From Bacteroidota bacterium (GTDB lineage Bacteria; Bacteroidota; Bacteroidia; Chitinophagales; Chitinophagaceae): 36,989 bases of DNA. Of the stretch, positions 9,333-18,674 are shown piece after piece (the stretch's first letter is position 1; each line of letters opens with the position of its first letter). The stretch lies in the NCBI GenBank assembly GCA_018267535.1, contig JAFDYH010000195.1, positions 1 to 36,989 of the forward strand, given 5' to 3'. The position numbers and the translations under genes are program-made. The notes under the pieces are model-generated. The model ran no database searches, was not told where the DNA came from, and saw only the letters and a program-made list of their open reading frames with translations.

Positions 9333-10022
9333 ATGAAAACAGCAATTGTAACAGGGGCATCGGGTAATATGGGCCAGGCGGTAGTAAAGAAGTTTTTAAA
9401 AGAAGGATATAAAGTTACAGGTACAATTGTTCCGAATGACCCGGTGAAAATCGAAATAGATAGCCCGTATTTTGAAACTGCGGTTGTGAACCTTATGGAT
9501 GAAGAAAATACAGCAGAATTTGTCGGGTCCGTTATCAGGAAAAATGGTACTATTGATGCGGCAATATTAACGGTAGGAGGGTTTGCTATGGGGAGCCTTG
9601 CTGAAACAAAGACAGCGGATATAATGAAGCAGTATAAACTAAACTTTGAAACAGCCTATAATACGGCCCGTCCTGTTTTTGGTCAGATGATGAAGCAAAA
9701 TAGTGGCCGCATATTTATTATTGGGTCCCGCCCGGGATTGGATGCAAAGAATGGAAAAGGAATGATTGCTTATGGTCTTTCAAAGTCATTGATCTTTCGT
9801 TTAGCAGAGTTAATGAACGAAGAAGCGAAAGGAAAAAATATTGTAACCAGTGTGGTTGTGCCCAGTACTATTGATACAGCCCAAAACCGGAAAAGTATGC
9901 CGGATGCGGATCCTTCAAAATGGGTGAAGGCTGAAGACATTGCCAATATAATTTATTTCTATTGTACAGATGAAGCAGCAGTGTTAAGGGAACCTCTCAT
10001 AAAGCTGTATAACAATTCATAA
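9333..10022 (+). CDS. Short-chain dehydrogenase/reductase (SDR) family oxidoreductase
   Basis: A 229-residue classical-type SDR predicted to oxidise or reduce an alcohol/carbonyl with NAD(P). The N-terminal cofactor motif is TGASGNMG (residues 7-14). The catalytic set is visible as Ser132 (IIGSRPGL), Tyr147 and Lys151 (YGLSK). It lacks a signal peptide, so it is cytosolic. It is slightly shorter than typical SDRs (about 250) and the C-terminal substrate loop is brief (ADPSKWVKAEDIANIIYF). It stands alone, closed by a strong terminator and facing the DUF2911 gene. Substrate unknown. Confidence 0.92.
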   Translation: MKTAIVTGASGNMGQAVVKKFLKEGYKVTGTIVPNDPVKIEIDSPYFETAVVNLMDEENTAEFVGSVIRKNGTIDAAILTVGGFAMGSLAETKTADIMKQYKLNFETAYNTARPVFGQMMKQNSGRIFIIGSRPGLDAKNGKGMIAYGLSKSLIFRLAELMNEEAKGKNIVTSVVVPSTIDTAQNRKSMPDADPSKWVKAEDIANIIYFYCTDEAAVLREPLIKLYNNS

Positions 10023-10052
10023 TTATTCTTCATTCTGAAATTATGGTTAGCT

Positions 10053-10089
10053 ATTAAAAAGCCTCTCAATTACAGAGAGGCTTTTTAAT
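10053..10089. terminator. Bidirectional terminator between convergent genes
   Basis: A perfect 15-bp stem (ATTAAAAAGCCTCTC at 10053-10067, complement at 10075-10089) with a seven-base loop. The A-tract in the left arm and T-tract in the right arm let it work on both strands. It sits between the SDR gene stop (10022) and the DUF2911 gene stop (10111), as expected for a shared terminator. Confidence 0.9.
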
Positions 10090-10110
10090 GGAGTTACTGT
10101 CCATTATCAA

Positions 10111-11214
10111 TTATTGATTAGCATCTTTTCCTGCTTTGAGTTTATCGATCATCCCCTGCAGGTTTTTTTTGTTCAGGTCATCCGGTGCTAACGGTAATGC
10201 CTGTGTGGCATATTTCAAAGCATTTTTATAGTCCCCGTTGGCGGAATAACCTCTTGTCAATCCCATTAATGTTGTAAACTGGTTGGGATTTTTTGCAAAA
10301 TTGTTTTTGAATACATCCAGTGCTTCTTTGTTTTTCTTTTGTGCCAGCAGTTGACGGCCATATTGATGTATCTCATTTACGCTGGCGAAGGCGAATGATT
10401 TTTTCATTATTTCTGCAGCTTCTGTACTACGGCCAAGCTTTTCAAGTACCTGTGCCTTTGTACTGAAAGCCTGGAAACTTTTATCGCCACCGAAGTTAAT
10501 ACTCGTTGCAGAGTCTGACCAAAGCAAAGCTTCTTCGAGGTTTACGTTACGTTGTACACACCAGTTGGCGGCCTGGTCCCATGTATTCCAGAAAAAACCT
10601 TTATCGGTTCTTAATTCCTTTCGGAAAGATTCTATCTGGCTATTGATATAATCCACTTCAACTTTAAAAGGAAATGATAATTTTTCCCATTCCAATGCTA
10701 TTGTCGCTGTATTTTCTGTCTGATCCATAAATTCATATTTCAGCCATTCTACACTTTTATCCAGGGCAACAGGTTTTATTTTTACGCGTAGTGCATCCTC
10801 TTTGGCATCATAATAATAGCTTCCCCATGAATCGTGGTTTTTCGAAAAAATGATGGTGGGTTCGGCAGGATCATAGGCAATGAAAAAACCATATTTACCG
10901 GCTGGTAAATTTTGTCCTTCAATTTTTACAGGGCCTGAAAATTCAATGGTTGTATTTTCATTAGCCCCTGCCCGCCAGGGGGCGGCTTTTGCAGTTCCAA
11001 AACCCTGGTCTATAAAGCCAGTATGGACAAGTTGTCCCCAGATTTTCCCTTCCCTTCCATTAACATGGGGGCGGCTGTAAGAAATCGTCACATCAGTAAT
11101 ACCAATCCGTTCGGTTACAGTTGCTTTTTTATTACCGCCGCTTGGTAATGAAGTCAATTGGGCATTAGCAAATGCAAAAATTAAAAGGAATGCCGGCAGA
11201 AACAATTTTTTCAT
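10111..11214 (-). CDS. DUF2911 domain protein with C-terminal TPR region, secreted
   Basis: A 367-residue exported protein. A signal peptide (MKKLFLPAFLLIFAFANAQ) leads into a DUF2911 domain at about residues 20-175, recognisable by TISYSRPHVNGREGKIWGQL, WRAGANENTTIEFS and LPAGKYGFFIAYD. The second half (about 240-360) is helical with tetratricopeptide-like repeats (KAQVLEKLGRSTEAAEIMKK, ALDVFKNNFAKNPNQF, NALKYATQALPLAPDD). DUF2911 proteins are frequent in Bacteroidota and have no established activity. It is monocistronic, converging on the SDR gene. Family assignment is firm, function unknown. Confidence 0.92.
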   Translation of the reverse strand: MKKLFLPAFLLIFAFANAQLTSLPSGGNKKATVTERIGITDVTISYSRPHVNGREGKIWGQLVHTGFIDQGFGTAKAAPWRAGANENTTIEFSGPVKIEGQNLPAGKYGFFIAYDPAEPTIIFSKNHDSWGSYYYDAKEDALRVKIKPVALDKSVEWLKYEFMDQTENTATIALEWEKLSFPFKVEVDYINSQIESFRKELRTDKGFFWNTWDQAANWCVQRNVNLEEALLWSDSATSINFGGDKSFQAFSTKAQVLEKLGRSTEAAEIMKKSFAFASVNEIHQYGRQLLAQKKNKEALDVFKNNFAKNPNQFTTLMGLTRGYSANGDYKNALKYATQALPLAPDDLNKKNLQGMIDKLKAGKDANQ

Positions 11215-11280
11215 AAATAGATAATTTGAGGGAAGCTACTGTTAATATTTAATGTATGGATGTGTTTTTGATCAATGAAA

Positions 11281-11325
11281 CCCGGCCGGGATGAGTGGAG
11301 CGGTTTGACCTGACTGATACGTCAG
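11281..11325. repeat. Palindrome CCCGGCCGGG and small CTGAC/GTCAG inverted repeat
   Basis: Between the divergent DUF2911 and FAD-oxidoreductase genes there is a perfect 10-bp palindrome (11281-11290), then CTGAC (11310-11314) and GTCAG (11321-11325) six bases apart. They could be operator half-sites, but both are short and no regulator is encoded next door. Confidence 0.3.
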
Positions 11326-11468
11326 TTTAATGGTTATCGTATTATAAAAGACACAATGTTTCAATCGATTTTTTTATTCGTCGTGGATGCATTAAGTTCG
11401 GTGAAATTATTCTGGATTGTTTTCTTTATTAATGAAAATTATATATGCTGAAGCTATAAATCTACTGC

Positions 11469-13226
11469 ATGCAGCCTAAAGAACTAAAACCGGCTTATGA
11501 TGTTGTTGTTATCGGCTCCGGAATAGGAGGGCTTACCGCTGCAGCTCTACTAAGTAAGGCTGGCCTTTCTGTTTGTGTATTGGAAAAGGAGCCACACCCG
11601 GGCGGTTATCTTGCCGGTTTCCGTAGAAAAGATTTTCGGTTCGATACCGCTATTCACTGGTTAAACCAATACCGGAAAAACGGACTGGTGTTTAATATAT
11701 TTGATGTATTGGGCAATGATTATCCGAAGGCAGTGCCTCAAAAAAGGATTCGCCGGTACAAGGGAGATGATTACGAATACCTGCTAACCAATAACCCCGA
11801 TGAATTAAAAGAGCAATGGCAAAACGAATTTCCTGAAGATGCGGCAGGCATAGAGCGTTTTTTTAAAGCAGCTAGAAAAATAGGCGAGGCATTTGAGAAT
11901 TTCGGCCATGTATTTCGTTCTGAAGAAACAATGAGTTTTTGGGAAAAGATTCGGAACAAAAGAAAGCTCATTAGGTTTGGGATGTATTTCATCCCCCATC
12001 TGCGGTATACTGGTGATAAAGGAATAAAAAAGGGGTTATCAAAATATTTCAAGAATGAAAAATTGAAAAAAATCTTTAGTGCTGACTCCGAATTACTTTC
12101 ATGTATTGTTCCTATTGGCTGGGCATATAGTAACGATTACCAAAGCCCCCCGCATGGAGGTGGGCAGGTGATAGCAGAATGGCTTGAACACATTATTCAA
12201 TACTACGGGCAGGAAACTCATTACCGGTATGAAGTAACACAGGTGTTGATAAAAGAAAATACGGCTTGTGGTGTTATATGCAGGAGAAGGGATAAAGAAT
12301 ATAAAATTGAAAGCAAATATGTGATTGCTGCCTGTGACGCCCCTGCTTTGTATGAAAAGATGTTACCCGCATCGTCTGTTCCGGATAGATTAAAGACCAA
12401 CTTACAGGCTGCAGAATTGTATAGCTCTTCAGTAACTATCAGTATTGCGTTGGATTGCCCGGTTGAAGAATTGGGTTTTAATGAAGAGTTGATCCATGTA
12501 TCCAGTGCAGAAGTGCCGAGGAGTGAACATATTGGAGGGAACCCTGATCGTACAGAAATAAGTATACTTGCCCCAAGCTTCCGCGACCCTTCGCTGGCCC
12601 CTGAGGGACAAGGCACTTTGATTTTATTTATGCCTGCGTACATGGAATTTGAAAAGCAATGGCGTACCGAAAAAGATAAAAATGGCAATCTGGTAAGAGG
12701 AACAGCATATAAAGAATTAAAAGTAGAAATAGCAAAAAGGTTAATAGAAAGGGTAGAAAAGAAAGTGGCCCCGGGATTACAAAAGCATATTTTATTTTAT
12801 GATGTTGCTACACCGGTTACTCATTGGCGTTATACAGGAAATACCGGGGGCTCAATGATGGCGACGAAACCCAACCGGCTGAATATGGTTAATAAAGTGG
12901 CTACCTATCATACACCGGTGAAAAATCTTTTGGTCGGAGGTCACTGGGCGGAACTAGGGGGTGGTGTACCTATTGCCGCGAAAGCGGGAGCCAATGCTGC
13001 TTTAATCGTTTTAAAAAAAGAAAATAAGATTGCTTACCAGGCATTGGCAGATTATTTTGACTATAAGAAAGACTTAGAGCAATTATTGAAATGCCCTGCA
13101 TTTATTCCTTATTACGGGGAATGGCATCAGCCGCCGACACCTGCACAGAAGAAAAAATTAAGGGAGCAAAACCCTGTGATTGCTGCAGAAGAAGACGAAG
13201 AGGAAGCAGATGGAGATGAATCATAA
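11469..13226 (+). CDS. FAD-dependent phytoene desaturase/retinol saturase-like oxidoreductase
   Basis: A 585-residue flavoprotein of the CrtI/CrtH/RetSat-like amine-oxidase superfamily. The dinucleotide-binding motif is VVIGSGIGGLTAA (GSGIGG at 16-21) with the ribose-binding acid in VLEKE, then HPGGYLAGF. The C-terminal FAD-contacting segment is NLLVGGHWAELGGGVPIAAKAG. Such enzymes desaturate, saturate or isomerise polyenes; no carotenoid gene (crtB, crtY, crtZ) is nearby, so a role in carotenoid synthesis is not supported by context. The C-terminus is a strongly acidic tail (EEDEEEADGDES), unusual for the family. The next gene follows closely, suggesting cotranscription. Confidence 0.87.
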   Translation: MQPKELKPAYDVVVIGSGIGGLTAAALLSKAGLSVCVLEKEPHPGGYLAGFRRKDFRFDTAIHWLNQYRKNGLVFNIFDVLGNDYPKAVPQKRIRRYKGDDYEYLLTNNPDELKEQWQNEFPEDAAGIERFFKAARKIGEAFENFGHVFRSEETMSFWEKIRNKRKLIRFGMYFIPHLRYTGDKGIKKGLSKYFKNEKLKKIFSADSELLSCIVPIGWAYSNDYQSPPHGGGQVIAEWLEHIIQYYGQETHYRYEVTQVLIKENTACGVICRRRDKEYKIESKYVIAACDAPALYEKMLPASSVPDRLKTNLQAAELYSSSVTISIALDCPVEELGFNEELIHVSSAEVPRSEHIGGNPDRTEISILAPSFRDPSLAPEGQGTLILFMPAYMEFEKQWRTEKDKNGNLVRGTAYKELKVEIAKRLIERVEKKVAPGLQKHILFYDVATPVTHWRYTGNTGGSMMATKPNRLNMVNKVATYHTPVKNLLVGGHWAELGGGVPIAAKAGANAALIVLKKENKIAYQALADYFDYKKDLEQLLKCPAFIPYYGEWHQPPTPAQKKKLREQNPVIAAEEDEEEADGDES

Positions 13227-13302
13227 AATGCGCAGTTGTACGGGTAAAGAGAACTATCTAATTGGTGTAAAAAAATTATTTTCACGAAAATTATTCTTAT
13301 TT

Positions 13303-15726
13303 ATGCGTCGCATCTTCTTTTGCATCCCACTTTTTGCCGGGATTATTTCTGCTGCCCAAAACCTTCCTTCTGTAGATGAGAAAACGAAAGGCCTGAAAAA
13401 ATATGAAGGATACATCAATTTTTACTGGGATGAAAATGCCGGCAAAGTCTGGCTGGACATTGATAAGCTGGACACAGAGATTTTATATCAGACATCATTG
13501 CCGGCGGGCCTGGGATCAAATGATATTGGATTAGACAGGGGGATAATGGATGATACAAGGATTGTAAAATTTATCAAAACAGGCAGAAAAATACTAATGA
13601 TTCAGCCGAACTATGCGTATCGTGCAGTTACAAATGATAAAGCCGAAAAACGGGCGGTTGAACAATCTTTTGCTCAATCTACAATTTGGGGGTTTACCGT
13701 GGAGGCAGAAATGAGCGGGCATTACCTGGTAGATGCAACTGATTTCCTAATGAGGGATGCTGTAAAAGCAGGTAACCGTATCCGTAGTATGCGCCAGGGT
13801 AATTATAGTTTGGATAAATCCAGGTCGGCAATGTATTTACCCAATACAAGGAATTTTCCATCCAATACCGAACTGGAAACTACGGTGACCCTGGTTAATA
13901 CTGATGGCGAAATCGGAAATTATGTTCAATCGGTTACACCATCTCCAGAAGCTATTACGTTACGAATGCATCATTCGTTTGTACAACTGCCTGATAATAA
14001 TTATAAACCCAGGGTTTTTGACCCAAGAAGCAGCTTTATTGATATCTCTTATTTCGACTATAGCACACCGGTATACGAGCCTATTGATAAATATGTCGTA
14101 ATGCGGCATCGCTTACAAAAGAAAGATCCATCAGCCGCAAGAAGCGAAGCGGTAAAACCGATCGTATATTACCTTGACAATGGTACACCCGAACCGATAC
14201 GCAGTGCATTATTAGAAGGAGCGCAATGGTGGAACCAGGCATTTGAAGCGGCTGGTTATATCAATGCTTTCCAGGTAAAGATATTGCCGGATAGTGCTGA
14301 CCCTATGGATATCCGTTATAACATGATCAACTGGGTGCACCGTTCAACAAGGGGATGGTCATACGGAGGCGCAGTTGTTGACCCGCGCACCGGTGAAATC
14401 ATTAAAGGCAATGTAACCTTAGGATCGCTCAGGGTGCGACAGGATTATCTTATTGCGACCGGTTTACTGGCGCCATTTGAAAATGGATTGCCGACAGATA
14501 ATAAGATGCTGAAAATGGCGCTCCAAAGATTAAAACAACTTTCAGCACATGAAGTAGGGCATACCCTGGGCCTTATGCATAATTATTCGGCAAGCGTTGT
14601 TAATCGTTCCAGTGTAATGGATTATCCGCCTCCGTCTGTAAGCCTGGACGCAAATGGTAATATTGATATCAGCGATGCATACACAAATGAAATAGGGGAG
14701 TGGGACAAAGTAAGTATTGCCTGGGGGTACCAGGATTTCCCACAGGGAACGGATGAAAAAGCAGCACTGAACAAAATAATGACAGAAGCTTATCAGAAAG
14801 GCTTACAATTTATCAGCGACCGCGATGCGCGGCCGGCAGGTGGCCTGCACCCGACAGCTCATTTATGGGATAACGGGTCAAACCCGGTTGCTGAACTGAA
14901 AATTGCTATGAAAGTCCGTGAAAAAGCATTGAAGCAGTTTGACGAAAAAGATATCCGCCCCGGAATGCCGATGGCTTTTTTAGAAGATGTTTTAGTGCCG
15001 GTTTACCTGTATCATCGTTATCAAACAGAGGCTGTAACGAAAATAGTGGGAGGGATGAATTATAAATATGCATTACGGGGAGATGGACAAATCGTGACGC
15101 AGTCTATTTCAAAAGAAGAGCAAATGAAAGCACTGGATGCGTTGATTGGAACGATCGACCCATCGGTATTGGTACTACCGGAAAGAATTATCAAATTAAT
15201 TCCACCCCGCCCATCCGGGTATGAGTATACAAAAGAGTTGTTTAAAAAACGTACCGGTCTTGCCTTCGATGCACTAAGCCCTGCAGAAACTGCCGCCGAT
15301 ATGCCTTTATCCTTTTTATTTAATAGTGAACGGATAAACAGGTTAGTACAATACCAGGTGCAGTATGATGGTCTTGGACTGGATGAAATGATTGATAAGT
15401 TAATCACTGCTACCTGGAAAGCACCGAGAAGAAAAGGAATGGAAGGGTTGATACAGTTACAGACAGAACAGGTGTTGCTGACTTATCTTCTTTCGGCAAG
15501 TGTAAATGATGATAATTCATTTATTGTTAAGTCTGTATTGCAAAAACGATTAGCTGATTTGAAAACGTTTATTGAAATGAAAAAGAAAATGGCCACAGAT
15601 CCCAACTATGCCGGTCACCTGCTACTAGCATTGGAAAGAATGAAAGCACCGGAAAAAGCGAAGCCAACAATACATGTAGTAATGCCACCCGGTTCACCAA
15701 TTGGTTGTGATGGCGGGAATTTTTAA
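13303..15726 (+). CDS. Secreted zinc-dependent metalloprotease (DUF5117/DUF4953 type, metzincin-like)
   Basis: A predicted 807-residue exported zinc protease. The open frame reaches back to 13180, inside the previous gene, but the ATG at 13303 starts a good signal peptide (MRRIFFCIPLFAGIISAAQ) and is preferred. The catalytic signature is HEVGHTLGLMH, with zinc ligands H416, H420 and H426 and general base E417. A Met-turn-like SVMDYPPPS follows, as in metzincins. The N-terminal half matches the DUF5117 layout of Bacteroidota enzymes (YEGYINFYWDENAGKVWLDI, then LDRGIMDDTRIVKF). It lies 76 bases after the FAD oxidoreductase gene. Its stop overlaps by 4 bases the convergent VOC gene. The substrate is unknown. 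Confidence 0.9.
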   Translation: MRRIFFCIPLFAGIISAAQNLPSVDEKTKGLKKYEGYINFYWDENAGKVWLDIDKLDTEILYQTSLPAGLGSNDIGLDRGIMDDTRIVKFIKTGRKILMIQPNYAYRAVTNDKAEKRAVEQSFAQSTIWGFTVEAEMSGHYLVDATDFLMRDAVKAGNRIRSMRQGNYSLDKSRSAMYLPNTRNFPSNTELETTVTLVNTDGEIGNYVQSVTPSPEAITLRMHHSFVQLPDNNYKPRVFDPRSSFIDISYFDYSTPVYEPIDKYVVMRHRLQKKDPSAARSEAVKPIVYYLDNGTPEPIRSALLEGAQWWNQAFEAAGYINAFQVKILPDSADPMDIRYNMINWVHRSTRGWSYGGAVVDPRTGEIIKGNVTLGSLRVRQDYLIATGLLAPFENGLPTDNKMLKMALQRLKQLSAHEVGHTLGLMHNYSASVVNRSSVMDYPPPSVSLDANGNIDISDAYTNEIGEWDKVSIAWGYQDFPQGTDEKAALNKIMTEAYQKGLQFISDRDARPAGGLHPTAHLWDNGSNPVAELKIAMKVREKALKQFDEKDIRPGMPMAFLEDVLVPVYLYHRYQTEAVTKIVGGMNYKYALRGDGQIVTQSISKEEQMKALDALIGTIDPSVLVLPERIIKLIPPRPSGYEYTKELFKKRTGLAFDALSPAETAADMPLSFLFNSERINRLVQYQVQYDGLGLDEMIDKLITATWKAPRRKGMEGLIQLQTEQVLLTYLLSASVNDDNSFIVKSVLQKRLADLKTFIEMKKKMATDPNYAGHLLLALERMKAPEKAKPTIHVVMPPGSPIGCDGGNF

Positions 15727-16127
15727 ACAGGAAATTTATACGTTACTTCAAGACGGTTATTATCCGGGTCGAGTGTCTCGAATTCATAATAACCGTCTCC
15801 TGTTCGTCTTGGGCCGCTCAAAATAGGGCAACCATTTTTCTTTAACTGCCTTGCTTTTTCCTCTACTTCTTCCAGGCTGTTAACACCAAAGGCAAGGTGA
15901 ATAATTCCTTTGTACTGGGTTTTTATAGTGTCATTTAAATTAGGGGAAATACCGGGCATTGTCATTAATTCCAGCCTTGCTCCTGAGTTAAAAGAAAGGA
16001 AATAACTATGAAAGCCTTTCGTTGTATTGGTGTATTTGGTATTGGGCTCACCGTCAAAATATTTAATATAATAATCTCTTAGTTCTTCGAGTCTGTCCGT
16101 CCATATAGCTACATGTTCCAATCTCAT
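15723..16127 (-). CDS. VOC-family (glyoxalase/dioxygenase-like) protein
   Basis: A 134-residue single-domain vicinal-oxygen-chelate protein. The four positions that usually bind metal are present: H5 (LEHVAIW), E53 (ARLELM), H77 (GIIHLAFGV) and E127 (NRLEVTYKF). A lactoylglutathione-lyase-like, isomerase or resistance role is possible; the subfamily cannot be set. It starts 9 bases after the DUF6807 stop on the same strand and is the last gene of a Gfo/Idh - DUF6807 - VOC operon. Its 3' end overlaps the convergent protease gene by 4 bases. Confidence 0.88.
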   Translation of the reverse strand: MRLEHVAIWTDRLEELRDYYIKYFDGEPNTKYTNTTKGFHSYFLSFNSGARLELMTMPGISPNLNDTIKTQYKGIIHLAFGVNSLEEVEEKARQLKKNGCPILSGPRRTGDGYYEFETLDPDNNRLEVTYKFPV

Positions 16128-16136
16128 TGAATGGTA

Positions 16137-17180
16137 TTATTGCTTTTCAAATTCCTTACTTAGCTTTTCAACAGTATTATTTGATAATCTTTTTTTATCG
16201 GAGTTGATAACAATGCGGAAACGGAAAGTAACAGATTCCCCATTTTTCAATGCGTAGTTTAAGACCTGTTTGCCATTGCTGAATATTTTTTGACCGAGTG
16301 GGTTGGCGGCAAATAAACCGTATCCTCTTGCATGCCAGTAAGTGGGATAACCAACATTTTTAGGATGATCAATAATGGCAATGCTAATGGTGTCGTTTCC
16401 TTTTTTCCCATATAGCATACACCATTTGCCTCTTGTGCTCCAGGCAGCATCACCTGTCGCTCCTTCACTGGTAATATAATTACCTGATACCAGCGGATCA
16501 TCTGATGGCTTTACTTTAGTGATATTCCCTTTGTCATCCGTGAATTCTCTTTCTTCTTTCGAAGGAAGTTCCAATTCATGCGTTACCCGTAAACCGAGAA
16601 AGCCATCTTTTACATCCGGCATTTTCACATCTGTTTTTGCAGTAAGAGTTGTAATGCGGTCGATGATGCGGATATTATTTTTTGCTGAAAAATGAAAAGT
16701 TGTTTTTTCTTCCAGTAAAATATTTTTATGAATATCCTGCCAGTTGGCAAAATAGGTTAATGTGCCTGTAGGCCCGTCTTTCATTTCGCCGAGCCTTGTC
16801 ATCTTAATCCAACCATATTGTGCTTTTTTTTCTGCTGCTATTGCTGATGAATTATTCCAGAAATCAAGGCCATTTACATTTTCATAATTCATCCAAAGAC
16901 CAATATGGTGCGGATGATCAACAGGTTCATGCGGTCTTGGTGCAATCGGGTACCCTCTTGTTATCAATTCCCCATCGGCAGCATAGAGGGGATATAAAAC
17001 CGGTTTTTCCAGCGTATCCGGGTAAAGCAAACTGGTAAAAGGTTTACCATCTGCAAGAACAGTAACCTGGTTATTGGATTCCTTTACCAGTTTTATCATT
17101 TGCACTTTTTGGGCAGAAATAACTGAAAATAAAAACAAACCAGGAACAAGGCCAATGCCGTATCGTAAAAGATTCTTCAT
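16137..17180 (-). CDS. DUF6807 (PmoA-like) secreted protein
   Basis: A 347-residue exported protein of the DUF6807 family, often labelled 'PmoA family' though unrelated to methane monooxygenase chemistry. A signal peptide (about 1-23, ..LFLFSVISAQ) precedes the conserved core: FTSLLYPDT, YPIAPRPHEPVDHPHHIGLWMNYENVNGLDFWN around residues 80-115, and TRGKWCMLYGKKGNDTISIAI later. The histidine-rich HEPVDHPHH stretch looks like a metal or active-site loop. It lies 40 bases after the Gfo/Idh/MocA gene and 9 before the VOC gene. Members commonly sit beside Gfo/Idh oxidoreductases, consistent with periplasmic sugar-derivative catabolism; the exact reaction is not known to me. Confidence 0.88.
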   Translation of the reverse strand: MKNLLRYGIGLVPGLFLFSVISAQKVQMIKLVKESNNQVTVLADGKPFTSLLYPDTLEKPVLYPLYAADGELITRGYPIAPRPHEPVDHPHHIGLWMNYENVNGLDFWNNSSAIAAEKKAQYGWIKMTRLGEMKDGPTGTLTYFANWQDIHKNILLEEKTTFHFSAKNNIRIIDRITTLTAKTDVKMPDVKDGFLGLRVTHELELPSKEEREFTDDKGNITKVKPSDDPLVSGNYITSEGATGDAAWSTRGKWCMLYGKKGNDTISIAIIDHPKNVGYPTYWHARGYGLFAANPLGQKIFSNGKQVLNYALKNGESVTFRFRIVINSDKKRLSNNTVEKLSKEFEKQ

Positions 17181-17220
17181 AAAACGTATTTATGATTATT
17201 GCAGAAATCGGGTAAACAAC

Positions 17221-18576
17221 TCAGCCTTTAAATGCTTTACCATTTGCCATTACTTCCTGTGTTGCTTCATCAAAAGTAGCTTTAGCGCCGGTATGTGCTG
17301 AAGCTGTTGTCATCAATGTAGCAATGGAATGGCTATAACCGGCGTCTACCGGGGCATTCGGCTGTTTCCGGCTGCGGATACATTCCATCCAGTTTCGTAT
17401 GTGATTTGACGTTAGATCATCGCCACCGGTATTGGCAGCTGTTACTACTTTTGCTGCCTCCGATAAGCTTACTTCCGGTAATAAAAATGGTTGCAGCTTC
17501 ATGGCATCAGCATGGTCCTTTGTCAATCCCCCTTTGGGCGAAACCTTGTTGGAATCAAGATTTAATTCACCGCCATTGGAATAATATATTTCTTTCGGGT
17601 CGTCTTCACCATTATCCATCCGGGAGGCGAATGTAACCTGGAAGCCGGATGAGGGATCATTTTCGGGGCCATAATCAAATACTGCAGTTATTGTATCCCA
17701 GTTCTTTCTTCCATCTTTCCACATGTATATGCCGCCATTGGCTACCACACTTCGCGGGTGTTTCAACCCACTGAACCAATGTACTGTGTCTATCTGGTGG
17801 CTCATCCATTGACCGGGTAAACCTGAAGAATAAGGCCAGAATAAACGGAACTCCAGGTATTTTCTTGGATCAAATGGTTCGAAAGGCCTGTTCAATAAAT
17901 AACGCTTCCAGTCTGTATCTTCTTCTTTAAGTAAAGGCACTGTTGAGGTTCTGCGCCAGCGCCCAGGTTGATTTACGTTCCAGGTAAGTTCCACCATTTT
18001 TATATCACCAAACTTACCTGATTTTATAAATTCATTTGCAGCATGATAATTAGCGCCGCTTCTTCTTTGCGAACCTATCTGTACAATCTTGCCCGATTCT
18101 TTCACGGCTTTCAATGCTGCGCGGTTATCAGCCATCGATTCTGCAAAAGGCTTTTCCACATATGCATCACAACCCGCTTTTACCGCTTCGATTGTATGCA
18201 ATGCATGCTGGAAATCCGCCGTGCTGATAAATACGGCATCCACCAATTTCTTATCATATAGTTCTTCATTATTGCGGCAGGCAGTTATATCATGTCCCAT
18301 TTTTTCTTTCCAGGTGGCTGCGCCCGTTTCCCTCCTTAGCTTCCATATATCCGACACAGCAACCACGTCAAAATTCATTTCTTTATAGTGGTTCATGAAA
18401 CAGGGAATATGCGAACTGCGGTGGCGATCTGAAAACCCAACTACACCCACACGTACCCGATCATTGGCGCCCATTATTCTGCGGTAGCTTTGCGCAGACC
18501 ATCCTGTTTTTGCCACAAATACACCGGCCCCTGCCATAGCTGCCTGCCGGATAAACTGGCGACGTGAATTTTTCAT
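17221..18576 (-). CDS. Tat-exported Gfo/Idh/MocA-family oxidoreductase
   Basis: A 451-residue NAD(P)-dependent sugar-type oxidoreductase. It begins with a strong twin-arginine signal (SRRQFI at residues 4-9, then AAMAGAGVFVA), so it is exported folded with its cofactor. The Rossmann start is VRVGVVGFSD (about 42-50). The family's EKP motif is at 141-143 (YVEKPFAES, catalytic Lys142), and the substrate-side helix PGQWMSHQIDTVHWF is present. It is the first gene of the three-gene minus-strand operon with DUF6807 and VOC genes. Related periplasmic enzymes oxidise glycosides or inositols; the specific sugar is not known. Confidence 0.93.
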   Translation of the reverse strand: MKNSRRQFIRQAAMAGAGVFVAKTGWSAQSYRRIMGANDRVRVGVVGFSDRHRSSHIPCFMNHYKEMNFDVVAVSDIWKLRRETGAATWKEKMGHDITACRNNEELYDKKLVDAVFISTADFQHALHTIEAVKAGCDAYVEKPFAESMADNRAALKAVKESGKIVQIGSQRRSGANYHAANEFIKSGKFGDIKMVELTWNVNQPGRWRRTSTVPLLKEEDTDWKRYLLNRPFEPFDPRKYLEFRLFWPYSSGLPGQWMSHQIDTVHWFSGLKHPRSVVANGGIYMWKDGRKNWDTITAVFDYGPENDPSSGFQVTFASRMDNGEDDPKEIYYSNGGELNLDSNKVSPKGGLTKDHADAMKLQPFLLPEVSLSEAAKVVTAANTGGDDLTSNHIRNWMECIRSRKQPNAPVDAGYSHSIATLMTTASAHTGAKATFDEATQEVMANGKAFKG

Positions 18577-18674
18577 ATAGCTCTGTTATTTATCGTTGAG
18601 GTTAGAAAATACTTTATTCTAAACAACACTAAAAGTATGATTTTATACTATTCAGAAATGCCGGAAATATTTAT

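Noticed and set aside
9136-9360. 74-residue minus-strand open frame overlapping the SDR start
   Set aside because: The N-terminal half overlaps the SDR coding start and lacks motifs; only the short 36-residue inner frame is kept as a weak lead.
12221-12688. 155-residue minus-strand open frame
   Set aside because: It is antisense to the FAD oxidoreductase gene and has no recognisable motif.
13180-13302. Extended N-terminus of the metalloprotease
   Set aside because: It would overlap the previous gene by 47 bases and place 41 polar residues before the signal peptide; the ATG at 13303 fits better.
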